Below are positions 1 to 6,913 of a stretch of DNA of 11,778 nt, piece after piece. The position numbers and the translations under genes were made by a program. Source of the DNA: SIG701 sp045123975 (GTDB lineage Bacteria > Bacillota > Clostridia > Oscillospirales > CAG-272); NCBI GenBank assembly GCA_045123975.1, contig JBGVKV010000100.1:1-11778 (forward strand), given 5' to 3'. Position 1 is the stretch's first letter, and every line of letters begins with the position of its first letter. The notes under the pieces are model-generated. The model had not been told where the DNA came from and ran no database searches. It saw only the letters and a program-made list of their open reading frames with translations.

Positions 1-3
1 AAC

Positions 4-22
4 GGGCGACCATTGGTCGCCC
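4..22. repeat. Short perfect palindrome (8-bp arms)
   Basis: The arms GGGCGACC (4-11) and GGTCGCCC (15-22) are exact reverse complements around a 3-nt ATT loop. From memory, palindromes of this kind, flanked by TGTAGGGG-like sequence, recur between genes in gut Clostridia; the minus strand here does read TTTTGTAGGGGCGACC. That it is a dispersed repeat is inference from one copy. It could also be the end of a larger element that begins outside the window. Confidence 0.55.
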
Positions 23-32
23 CTACAAAATC

Positions 33-64
33 CGGCAGAGATATTGTTTTCTCTGCCGATTTTT
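33..64 (+). terminator. Rho-independent terminator of a gene left of the window
   Basis: CGGCAGAG (33-40) pairs with CTCTGCCG (51-58), with a possible extra A-T pair, around a loop of about 8 nt. A run of Ts (60-64) follows at once. The form fits an intrinsic terminator for a plus-strand transcript entering from the left. The gene it would serve is not visible. Confidence 0.65.
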
Positions 65-82
65 GTTATAATGGGACTAACA

Positions 83-210
83 AAAGCCTCCCTTGTGTAA
101 AGGGAGGTGGCAGCCGAAGGCTGACGGAGGGATTGTAAAAATTTCAACAGCATTAGAAAACAATCCCTCAGTCGCTAACGCGACAGCTCCCTTTACACAA
201 GGGAGCCTTT
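83..210. mobile_element. MITE-like non-coding element with terminal inverted repeats
   Basis: This 128-bp segment has 24-bp terminal inverted repeats at 83-106 and 187-210 that differ at one position (87). Both contain the core CTCCCTTGTGTAAAGGGAG-like sequence. A second inner inverted pair lies at 123-136 and 160-173 (GGAGGGATTGT against ACAATCCCTC), also with one mismatch, so the element can fold into a long branched hairpin. It encodes no credible protein. Elements with CTCCCTTGTGTAAAGGGAG ends are, from memory, widespread in gut Clostridia genomes and look like MITEs moved in trans. No target-site duplication is clear. Family identity is recalled, not searched. Confidence 0.7.
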
Positions 211-234
211 GGATATGTGCAACCTTAGGGGTAT

Positions 235-267
235 GGGCTTTGCCCGAAGCCTTTGTAATACAAAGGC
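235..267. repeat. Two adjacent small hairpins upstream of the orphan gene
   Basis: GGGC (235-238) pairs with GCCC (242-245) around TTT. Immediately after, GCCTTTGTA (249-257) and TACAAAGGC (259-267) form a 19-nt perfect inverted repeat around one central base. They lie between the MITE-like element and the gene at 325, so they could be part of a longer repeat unit, a binding site or leader structure. No riboswitch class is recognised. The rest of 211-324 shows only the ribosome binding site at 312-315 and a weak promoter-like pair, TTGTAA (253-258) and GATAAA (277-282), with an 18-nt spacer. Confidence 0.4.
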
Positions 268-324
268 GAAACTGGCGATAAAACAGAACGATAAATAAGA
301 ATTTGATGAACGGAGAAAAGAATA

Positions 325-690
325 ATGAATAACAGTGTATCAAATTGGATTGATAAAATTTTGGATCAAGAAATTCCCAATACTGTTGTAGCTTTTTGCC
401 TTAATCTTTATGAGGAATCCGATGGAAGCTGGGCAATGGAATTGGTTGGAACAGAACGCTTTGACCTTGAAGACGAGGACTGGGCATGCAATGAATTGAC
501 CGATTTTGGATCACGAGAGTGTTTGTATAATTGGGAAATGGAGTGTGAATGGGACGAAGCTTTAGAATATATGGTTAAAGAATTAAGCCAATATTTGGAA
601 AATGGCAAATATGCAGAATTGCTGAAATCAAAAGATGGTGTTGGCGTTGGATTTGTAGATGGGAATATCGAAATTTTACACACTAAATAA
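325..690 (+). CDS. Small acidic hypothetical protein, possibly immunity-like
   Basis: This 121-residue protein is not recognised with certainty. It has about 28 acidic against 8 basic residues (net charge near -20), five tryptophans, and no signal peptide or membrane segment, so it should be a soluble cytosolic protein. The C-terminal part has a predicted helix (about 75-100) followed by a glycine-rich stretch, GVGVGFVDG, and a short final beta-like strand. The start at 325 is supported by GGAG at 312-315 with a 9-nt gap. The gene is visibly richer in A+T than the genes to its right, stands alone, and follows a MITE-like element, which suggests accessory or transferred DNA. Small acidic Trp-containing proteins of this kind are often immunity proteins of polymorphic toxin systems, but no toxin gene is adjacent, so this is only a guess. 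That the ORF is a real gene is fairly sure; its function is unknown. Confidence 0.75.
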   Translation: MNNSVSNWIDKILDQEIPNTVVAFCLNLYEESDGSWAMELVGTERFDLEDEDWACNELTDFGSRECLYNWEMECEWDEALEYMVKELSQYLENGKYAELLKSKDGVGVGFVDGNIEILHTK

Positions 691-699
691 ATAACGAAC

Positions 700-729
700 C
701 CCCGATGGATTTTTTAAAATCTATCGGGG
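700..729. terminator. Bidirectional terminator between convergent genes
   Basis: CCCCGATGGATTTT (700-713) pairs with AAAATCTATCGGGG (716-729) through 14 pairs including one G-T. On the plus strand it is followed by ATTATTATTTG, so it would end the transcript of the gene at 325-690. On the minus strand the stem is followed by GTTCGTTATTTATTT, so it can also end the dehydrogenase operon, whose last gene stops at 821. The gap 691-820 holds nothing else I can identify. Confidence 0.8.
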
Positions 730-820
730 ATTATTATTTGTTTTCTGCGAGTCAAATTCACATCTGAAGGCAACCTTCCTTATGAGAACCTGCGCTTTGC
801 CGTGCTCTTTTTGTTGTGAA

Positions 821-3307
821 TTAGATGCCGTTCTTGGAGCGCTCGATGTGCTCGATCTCGGACTCGTTGATGGTGCAAACGCGGCCGGGGATGGGCAGGA
901 TCTTCTGGCTGATAACGTCGATGATGCCGTCAGCCTGCGGGAAGAAGAACTTCTCCAGCTCGAATGCAGGGGTGATCCAGTTGCGGGAACCGAATACAAC
1001 CGGCGGAGCATCCAGGTAATCGAATGCCATCTCAGCGATGTTGGAAGCCATATCGCGCATTACGGAGTTGCGGTCAACTGCGTCACCAACGATGATGATG
1101 CGGCCGGTCTTCTTAACGCTCTCCAGAACCTTCTCATAGTTGAAGGGAACGATGGAGCGGGTGTCGATAACCTCAGCGGAGATACCGTACTCATCCTGCA
1201 GCTTCTGAGCTGCTTCCATAGCGCGGTACAGAACCGCACCGATGGTCAGAATGGTTACGTCGGAACCTACGCGCTTAACATCGGGCTCGCCGAAGGGAAC
1301 TTCGTAGTACTCGGTAGGAACGCCTTCCTTGTGGAATTCTTCGCCCTTATCGTAGATACGCTGGGATTCGAAGAAGATAACGGGGTCAGTGCCGGCCAGA
1401 GCCGCATTCATCAGACCCTTAGCATCGTAAGGAGTGGAGGGGAAGCATACCTTCAAACCGGGAATGTGTGCGGTCAGTGCGGTCCAGTCCTGAGAGTGCT
1501 GAGCACCGTACTTGGAACCAACGGATACACGGATAACCACAGGCATCTTCAGAATGCCGGCGGACATGGACTGCCACTTGGACAGCTGGTTGAAGATTTC
1601 ATCGCCTGCACAGCCGATGAAGTCGGCGTACATCAATTCAACGATAGCGCGGCCGCCTGCCATTGCGTAACCAACGGCGGAACCAACGATAGCGGACTCG
1701 GAAATAGGAGCATTGAAGAAGCGGTGGTAAGGCAGAGCCTCGGTCAGACCGCGGTATACAGCGAATGCGCCGCCCCAGTCACGGTTATCCTCACCGTATG
1801 CAATGGTGGTGGGATCTTCGTAGAACTTGTCGAGGATGGACTCGAAGATAGCGTCACGAACGCCGAACAGCTTGATCTTCGGAATGGGAGCACCTTTCTC
1901 ATCGTAAGCATAACGAGCCTTGGTGGCCAGCTGCTTCACGCGAGGATTCTCTTCCTTGGGCATGAGAACGTCAGGCTCGCGGCCGGGTTCCATGGAAGGA
2001 GTATGGGTGTTGGAGAGCATGAGGGAGGACAGAATAGCGGGATCCTTGTCCATATCCATGCGGGGAGACAGAGTGTCGTCGATCGCCAGGGTGCAGATCT
2101 TCATCATGCGGCGAACGATCTCTTCCTCGATAGCAGCGAACTCTTCGTCGGTAGCGATGCCGCCCTCAACCATCTTCTTGCGGTAAGCAGCGATGGGGCA
2201 AGCTTCCTTCCAGGCTTCGATCTCTTCCTGGGTACGGTAGGTGGAGGAGTCGGAGGGGGAGTGGCCGCTGATACGGTAGGTAGCAACTTCCAGAAGAGCA
2301 GGGCCCTTACCTGCAAGCAGCAGTTCCTTCTTACGGGTGGTAGCGTCGATAACAGCCAGAGGATCGTAGCCGTTTACGCGCTCAGCATGGAGCTGGGTTG
2401 CGGAGAAGCCGGCACCCAGACGGGCAGGCATATCGAAGCCCATGGTCTCGCCCTGGGTCTGACCGCCCATGCCGTAGAAGTTGTTGAATACGTTGAACAG
2501 GATCGGCATACCCTCGTCGGAGTACTTGCCGTCCATGCCCCACAGCTCGGTGATCTGACGCATGCTTGCCATATTGAAGGCCTCAAGCACAGGACCGCGG
2601 CCCAGTGCACCGTCGCCGGAGTTGGCAACTACGATGCCTTTCTTGTGGTTAGCGCGCTTATACAGAGCAGCACCCAGTGCAACGGGAGCTGCACCGCCAA
2701 CGATTGCGTTGTTCGGGAAAATACCGAAAGGAATGAAGAATGCGTGCATGGATCCGCCCAGACCGCGGTTGAAGCCGGTGGTGCGTGCGAATACCTCTGC
2801 CAGTGCGCCGTAAAGCAGGAAGTCGATAGCCAGGTCGCGAACGTCGCCCTGCTTCTCCTGCTTGCCCTCAACAACCTTCAGGATGGCACCGCCGAAGAAT
2901 TCCTTCATGATGTCATACAGCTCTTCCTCAGTCAGCTTGTGAATGGAGGACAGACCCTTTGCGATGATCTCGCCGTGGCTACGGTGAGAACCGAAGGTGA
3001 AGTCGTTGATGTCCAGGCAGTAAGCCTCACCTACGGCGGAAGCTTCCTGACCGATGGACAGGTGAGCCGGGCCGGGGTTGTTGTACTTGATGCCGTTGTA
3101 TTCGCTCTTGACCTTGATGTCGTTGAGCATGGACTCGAACTCACGGATGATTCTCATATCGCGATAGATGCGGAGGAAATCATCCTTGGTGTAAATTTTC
3201 TTTTCCTGAGCAAGAGTTTTCTTGTACTGGCAGACCGGGATATCATTGAAAGAGATAAAACCGGGCTGGAAAACTTTGCCGGGATCCACGTATTGACTCT
3301 TAGGCAT
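821..3307 (-). CDS. Fused E1 alpha-beta 2-oxoacid dehydrogenase (thiamine diphosphate-dependent)
   Basis: This 828-residue protein joins in one chain the alpha and beta subunits that usually form heterotetrameric E1. Residues about 41-400 are the alpha part, with the HRSHG motif (108-112), GGSMH (184-188), the thiamine diphosphate motif from GDG (231-233) to NN (275-276), and a phospho-loop-like SGHSPSD (347-353). Residues about 476-820 are the beta part: GED (505-507), ISESAIVGSA with likely catalytic Glu537, QHSQDW with His604, and DTRSIVP (715-721). E1 decarboxylates the 2-oxoacid (or cleaves acetoin) and acylates the lipoyl group of E2. It is the last gene of the unit, 32 nt after lpd, with AGGAG at 3316-3320 eight nt before the ATG. 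The GDG-to-NN distance is about 15 residues longer than usual. Pyruvate, a branched-chain 2-oxoacid and acetoin are all possible substrates; sequence reading does not decide. Family assignment is very secure. Confidence 0.93.
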   Translation of the reverse strand: MPKSQYVDPGKVFQPGFISFNDIPVCQYKKTLAQEKKIYTKDDFLRIYRDMRIIREFESMLNDIKVKSEYNGIKYNNPGPAHLSIGQEASAVGEAYCLDINDFTFGSHRSHGEIIAKGLSSIHKLTEEELYDIMKEFFGGAILKVVEGKQEKQGDVRDLAIDFLLYGALAEVFARTTGFNRGLGGSMHAFFIPFGIFPNNAIVGGAAPVALGAALYKRANHKKGIVVANSGDGALGRGPVLEAFNMASMRQITELWGMDGKYSDEGMPILFNVFNNFYGMGGQTQGETMGFDMPARLGAGFSATQLHAERVNGYDPLAVIDATTRKKELLLAGKGPALLEVATYRISGHSPSDSSTYRTQEEIEAWKEACPIAAYRKKMVEGGIATDEEFAAIEEEIVRRMMKICTLAIDDTLSPRMDMDKDPAILSSLMLSNTHTPSMEPGREPDVLMPKEENPRVKQLATKARYAYDEKGAPIPKIKLFGVRDAIFESILDKFYEDPTTIAYGEDNRDWGGAFAVYRGLTEALPYHRFFNAPISESAIVGSAVGYAMAGGRAIVELMYADFIGCAGDEIFNQLSKWQSMSAGILKMPVVIRVSVGSKYGAQHSQDWTALTAHIPGLKVCFPSTPYDAKGLMNAALAGTDPVIFFESQRIYDKGEEFHKEGVPTEYYEVPFGEPDVKRVGSDVTILTIGAVLYRAMEAAQKLQDEYGISAEVIDTRSIVPFNYEKVLESVKKTGRIIIVGDAVDRNSVMRDMASNIAEMAFDYLDAPPVVFGSRNWITPAFELEKFFFPQADGIIDVISQKILPIPGRVCTINESEIEHIERSKNGI

Positions 3308-3339
3308 AACGTTTACTCCTTATATAAAATATAGAATAA

Positions 3340-4713
3340 TCAGATAGAGAACATTTCCTCGCGGATAACTTCGCAAACGGTGGGATGGGGGAATACCAGC
3401 TTGCGTACGTCGTCCACGCGTTCCTTCTTGGCAACCATGGCGGCCGCACCGTAGATGATCTCGGATGCGTAGGAGCCGATCATGTGTACGCCAACGATCT
3501 CGCGGTGCTCGCCAACGATGATCTTAACGATACCGTCGCCGCCTTCGTTTTCAGCGATGTAACGGCCGCTGTAGCGGAGGCTGATGGTGTGATCGGTAAC
3601 CTTCATGCCGGCCTTTTCAGCGGACTCTTTGGTCTCACCGACGGTGCCGACTTCAGGATTGGTGTAGATAACGGCAGGGATGGCGCGGTAGTCCACGCGG
3701 TCCTTCTTGCCAAGCATGTTGTTGATGGCAACCTCGCCTTCACGGTAAGCGGTGTGAGCCAGCATGCTCTTGCCGTTTACATCACCGGCTGCCCAGATTC
3801 CGGGAACAGAGGTGCGGGAGCATTCATCGGTAACGATTGCGCCGCGCTCCATCAGAACGCCAACGGTTTCCAGACCGATACCGGCGGTGCGGGCACGTCT
3901 GCCTACGCTGACCAGAACCAGATCGCAAGCAAGGGATTCCTTCTTGCCGTTCAGCTCGTACTCAACGGTGCCGTTGCCGGCCTTGCCGTTGATGGCAGCA
4001 ACCTTGGCACCGAGAAGGAACTTTACGCCGCGCTTGGCGTAATTCTTCTGCAGAATGCCGGAGATCTCGCGGTCGGTAGGACCGGCGATCTTGTCCATCA
4101 TTTCCACAACGGTAACCTCAGCGCCGATGGAGTTGAAGTAGGAAGCCATCTCCAGACCGATAACGCCGCCGCCCACAACAACGATGTGCTTGGGAGGAGT
4201 GCGGAGATCCAGGATCTCACGGTTGGTAACAGCGAAGCCTGCCTCAACGGATTCCTTAAGACCGGGAATCGGAGGAACGGCAGCGGAAGAACCGGTGCAG
4301 ATCAGCAGCTTGGTAGCATTATAGCTCTCGCCGTTGCAGGCAACGGTAAAGCCTTCCGCGGATTTGCCGGTGATAGCGGCGGTGCCGTTTACAACGGTAA
4401 CGCCGGCGCCCTTCATCTTGGCACCTACGCCGGAAACCAGGGTGTGTACCACTTTGTTCTTGCGGTCAATAACCTTGGAGTGATCCAGAGAAGCACCGGT
4501 CACGGTAACGCCGTAAGCCTCGCCGTGGTGCGCGTAGTCCAGGATCTTCGCGGAGTAGAGAAGGGTCTTGGTGGGAATGCAGCCTTCGTTCAGACATACG
4601 CCACCCAGTGCGCGCTCCTCGAACAGAAGGGTCTTCATGCCGCTGTGTGCGGCACGTTCAGCGGCGTTATAACCAGCGGGGCCGCCGCCCATAACGATCA
4701 GATCGTAAGTCAT
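3340..4713 (-). CDS. lpdA: Dihydrolipoyl dehydrogenase (E3)
   Basis: The flavoenzyme reoxidises the dihydrolipoyl arm of E2 and passes electrons through FAD to NAD+. The 457-residue length is normal for the family. Visible are the N-terminal FAD-binding GGGPAG (9-14), the redox disulfide in CLNEGC (Cys40, Cys45), the NAD-binding GGGVIG (181-186) followed by an acidic strand end (VVE), the second FAD motif AAGD (308-311), and the C-terminal HPTVCE with His443 and Glu448, the catalytic pair. The start is supported by a strong AAGGAGGA just upstream, which overlaps the E2 stop codon; only 11 nt separate the two genes, so translation is probably coupled. There is no lipoyl domain fused to its N-terminus, unlike some clostridial and streptococcal E3 enzymes. 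Other disulfide oxidoreductases are excluded by the motif set and by the E1/E2 neighbours. Confidence 0.96.
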   Translation of the reverse strand: MTYDLIVMGGGPAGYNAAERAAHSGMKTLLFEERALGGVCLNEGCIPTKTLLYSAKILDYAHHGEAYGVTVTGASLDHSKVIDRKNKVVHTLVSGVGAKMKGAGVTVVNGTAAITGKSAEGFTVACNGESYNATKLLICTGSSAAVPPIPGLKESVEAGFAVTNREILDLRTPPKHIVVVGGGVIGLEMASYFNSIGAEVTVVEMMDKIAGPTDREISGILQKNYAKRGVKFLLGAKVAAINGKAGNGTVEYELNGKKESLACDLVLVSVGRRARTAGIGLETVGVLMERGAIVTDECSRTSVPGIWAAGDVNGKSMLAHTAYREGEVAINNMLGKKDRVDYRAIPAVIYTNPEVGTVGETKESAEKAGMKVTDHTISLRYSGRYIAENEGGDGIVKIIVGEHREIVGVHMIGSYASEIIYGAAAMVAKKERVDDVRKLVFPHPTVCEVIREEMFSI

Positions 4714-4724
4714 TTGTGTCCTCC

Positions 4725-6026
4725 TTATTTCGCCAGAAGCAGGCCGAAGTTCTCAAGTGCACGGCACAGATCGGACAGGAAGCGGGCTGCGGGAGCACCG
4801 TCTACTGCGCGATGGTCGAAGGTGAGGGACAGGCCCATAGCAGGGTAGGTGGTTCCGTCTGCCTTCAGGCGGTAGGTGATAGCGCAAACGCCCAGAATAG
4901 CGGTCTGCGGAGGATTTACAACGGGAGTGAAGCTCTCGATGCCGAGGGAACCCAGGTTGGTTACGGTGAAGCTGCCGCCGGACATCTCATCAGGAGTCAG
5001 CTTGCCGTCGCGAGCCTTAGCCGCTGCGGACTTCGCATAAGCGGACAGGTCGGTGAGGGACATCTTCTCGGAAGCGAAGAGGGTGGGAACAAGCAGACCG
5101 CGCTCGGTATCCACAGCGAGACCGATATTGGCGTGCTTGAACTTGCGGAACTTATCGTCAACCAGATTTGCGTTGATTTCGGGATAGTTCAGAAGGGTAC
5201 GGGATACGGCGAAGAGCACCATATCGTTGAGGGAGATCTTGCCCAGGCCGAGAGCCTCGCCGCTTGCCTTCAGGGAAGCGCGGAAGTTCATCAGGGCGGT
5301 AGCATCGAAGGATGCGTTCAGAGTCAGCTGAGCCATCTCGGACAGAGATGCATGCATCTGACGGGCAATTACGCGGCGAACGCCGGACATAGGCTCCTCG
5401 TCGTAGGCACGAACGTCGTCGGCAACAACTGCGGCGGTCTTAGTCTCAACAGCCTCTTCGGCAGCTTCTTCGGTAACAACGGGATTGCCTGCGAGGAATG
5501 CTTCAACAGCGGCAACGTTAGCAACGTAGCCTGCATCCAGTGCGGCATTGATGTCGCGCTCGATGATGCGTCCGTGAGGGCCGGTGGGAGCAACCTTTGT
5601 CATGTCTACGCCGGTCTGGAGTGCCAGATTCTTTGCGCGGGGAGAGATGCGGATGAGCTCGCCTGCTTCTACAGGTGCTGCGGTAACAACGGGAGCGGCT
5701 GCAGCCTTAACCTCTTCAGCGGCTGAGGGAGCCTCTGCTGCTGTCTCCTCTGCGGGTGCGGATGCAACCAGAGCGGAGATATCTTCTCCGGCTTCGCCGA
5801 CGATGCATACGTTTTCCAGACAAGGAACTACGTCGCCCTCCTCGAACAGGATTGCAAGCAGCGTACCGCTTACTTGTGCGGCCTCATCGAAAGCGGACTT
5901 GTCAGTCTCATAGGAGAACAGAAGATCGCCTACAGCGACGGTGTCTCCGACTTTCTTGTGCCATGTGGTGATAATGCAGCTTTCTACGCTTTGTCCCTGG
6001 CGGGGCATAATCACGGACTGTGCCAT
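4725..6026 (-). CDS. Dihydrolipoamide acyltransferase (E2) of the 2-oxoacid dehydrogenase complex
   Basis: This 433-residue core enzyme transfers the acyl group from its lipoyl arm to CoA. Domain order: one lipoyl domain (about 1-78) with lipoylated Lys43 in ETDKSAFD; an Ala/Glu/Pro linker (about 85-122); a peripheral subunit-binding domain (about 124-160, ISPRAKNLA to RDINAAL) that docks E1 or E3; a second Ala/Glu-rich linker (about 178-205); and the catalytic domain (about 210-433) with DHRAVDG, where His405 and Asp409 are the active-site residues. The start lies 61 nt downstream of the regulator gene, with a weaker AAGGAAAG site near 6034-6041. The linkers are Ala/Glu-rich rather than strongly Ala/Pro. 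Whether the acyl group is acetyl (pyruvate or acetoin) or branched-chain is not decided by motif. Confidence 0.94.
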   Translation of the reverse strand: MAQSVIMPRQGQSVESCIITTWHKKVGDTVAVGDLLFSYETDKSAFDEAAQVSGTLLAILFEEGDVVPCLENVCIVGEAGEDISALVASAPAEETAAEAPSAAEEVKAAAAPVVTAAPVEAGELIRISPRAKNLALQTGVDMTKVAPTGPHGRIIERDINAALDAGYVANVAAVEAFLAGNPVVTEEAAEEAVETKTAAVVADDVRAYDEEPMSGVRRVIARQMHASLSEMAQLTLNASFDATALMNFRASLKASGEALGLGKISLNDMVLFAVSRTLLNYPEINANLVDDKFRKFKHANIGLAVDTERGLLVPTLFASEKMSLTDLSAYAKSAAAKARDGKLTPDEMSGGSFTVTNLGSLGIESFTPVVNPPQTAILGVCAITYRLKADGTTYPAMGLSLTFDHRAVDGAPAARFLSDLCRALENFGLLLAK

Positions 6027-6060
6027 ATGAATCTTTCCTTTCGTTGTGTATATATCGGAA

Positions 6061-6074
6061 CCGGCAAAAGCCGG
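6061..6074 (-). other. Intercistronic hairpin between the regulator and E2 genes
   Basis: CCGGC (6061-6065) and GCCGG (6070-6074) pair around AAAA on the plus strand, or TTTT in the transcript. It lies in the 61-nt gap between the regulator stop and the E2 start. No U-run follows in the direction of transcription, so it does not look like a full terminator. It could reduce read-through, or act as an RNA-processing or stability element that sets different levels for repressor and enzymes. Confidence 0.4.
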
Positions 6075-6087
6075 CAGCCATCAAAAA

Positions 6088-6861
6088 TTATTCTTTTGTG
6101 ACATCAATGATGCGTCCGCCGTGGCGGTGAATCTGCTCCGTGATGTCGTCGGGCAGGGGGGTATCGGTAATAATGATATGCACCTGATCCAGGTGGCAGA
6201 AAGTGTAGGGCAGGCTCTTGTCGATCTTGGAGGAGTCCAGAAGAAGAACGACCAGGCGAGCTTTCTCCACGACGACACGCTTCAGCTCGCACTCGCTGTA
6301 GTTACCGCCGGTAAATCCGCTCTTCAGGGACAAGCCGGAGGGGGAGAGAAACGCGATGTCAATGTTTACATCGGACAGAAAGCGCATAGCGTGCATACCG
6401 GTGACCGTCTGATAGTCCCGATCCAGCTTGCCTCCTACGATGTTTACGATAGGCAATCCGATCTTGCACAATTCCAGTGCTGCCATCGGATTGGTCGTGG
6501 TGAATGTGAACCGTTCGTTGGGAACGTGGGGAACCATACGCTGCAAGGTGGAGCCGGAATCGATAAAGATGGATCGGCCGGTTTCCAGAAACTCTGCCGC
6601 GCGGCTCGCGATGAGATCCTTGGATGCAACGTTTTCCTGCATACGCGTGGTAATCGCATCATCCTTGGAAGTGGTGATGAATTTGGTGGAACGGGCGCCC
6701 CCGCGCACCTTGATGGCATCACCGGCTTGCTCAAAGTACTCAATATCACGTCGGATAGTCATGCCGGAGACGTTGGGGAACATTGCTTCCAGTTCCTTTA
6801 TGGATACAAACGGCTTTTCCGCGAGAAGCGTCCGGATCTGTTCTCGTCTTTCGTTATACAT
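6088..6861 (-). CDS. DeoR/GlpR-family transcriptional regulator
   Basis: This 257-residue protein has the DeoR architecture. An N-terminal winged helix-turn-helix spans about 1-57, with the family signature running from the NERREQI start through the recognition helix (GMTIRRDI, 33-40) and into the wing (VRGGA, 52-56). A DeoR C-terminal sensor domain follows (about 70-240), with DSGST (101-105), VGGKL (142-146) and LDSSK (208-212), the residues that bind phosphorylated sugars in this family. Family members mostly repress and are released by a sugar phosphate. I chose the ATG at 6861 because AGGA at 6871-6874 lies 9 nt upstream and the family starts here; the longer reading frame to 6936 would run through the likely promoter. 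The gene is first in the unit and on the same strand as E2-E3-E1, so control of those genes and of itself is likely. The effector is unknown. Confidence 0.92.
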   Translation of the reverse strand: MYNERREQIRTLLAEKPFVSIKELEAMFPNVSGMTIRRDIEYFEQAGDAIKVRGGARSTKFITTSKDDAITTRMQENVASKDLIASRAAEFLETGRSIFIDSGSTLQRMVPHVPNERFTFTTTNPMAALELCKIGLPIVNIVGGKLDRDYQTVTGMHAMRFLSDVNIDIAFLSPSGLSLKSGFTGGNYSECELKRVVVEKARLVVLLLDSSKIDKSLPYTFCHLDQVHIIITDTPLPDDITEQIHRHGGRIIDVTKE

Positions 6862-6880
6862 GTGTATATTTCCTTTCCGA

Positions 6881-6898
6881 TGTGAAAGACTTTTCACA
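6881..6898. promoter_or_regulatory. Operator-like inverted repeat TGTGAAA-N4-TTTCACA
   Basis: TGTGAAA (6881-6887) and TTTCACA (6892-6898) are a perfect 7-bp inverted repeat around GACT. The site lies between the probable promoter and the ribosome binding site of the DeoR-type gene, the right place for repression by blocking transcription. Further half-sites occur upstream: minus-strand GTGTGAAT (6925-6932), inside the promoter spacer, and TTGTGAAT (6994-7001). That the DeoR protein binds here is inference from position and symmetry. Confidence 0.6.
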
Positions 6899-6913
6899 AT
6901 CTCAATCACATAC

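Noticed and set aside
83..210. Possible CRISPR repeat or structured RNA gene.
   Set aside because: Repeats are inverted, not direct and spaced, and there is only one unit. The terminal inverted repeats fit a MITE-like element better.
93..281. Short open frames on both strands across the MITE-like element.
   Set aside because: They read through the inverted repeats and have no ribosome binding site or family resemblance; the symmetry explains the sequence.
782..3334. An 850-codon open frame on the plus strand.
   Set aside because: It lies exactly opposite the E1 gene, which has all expected catalytic motifs. The antisense frame arises from codon bias, resembles no family I know and has no ribosome binding site of note.
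3385..4848. A 487-codon open frame on the plus strand opposite lpdA and the end of the E2 gene.
   Set aside because: It is antisense to two genes with clear motifs and continues across their boundary, as expected of a codon-bias shadow.
4716..5726. A 336-codon plus-strand open frame opposite the E2 gene.
   Set aside because: It is antisense to conserved lipoyl acyltransferase coding sequence and has no recognisable domain.
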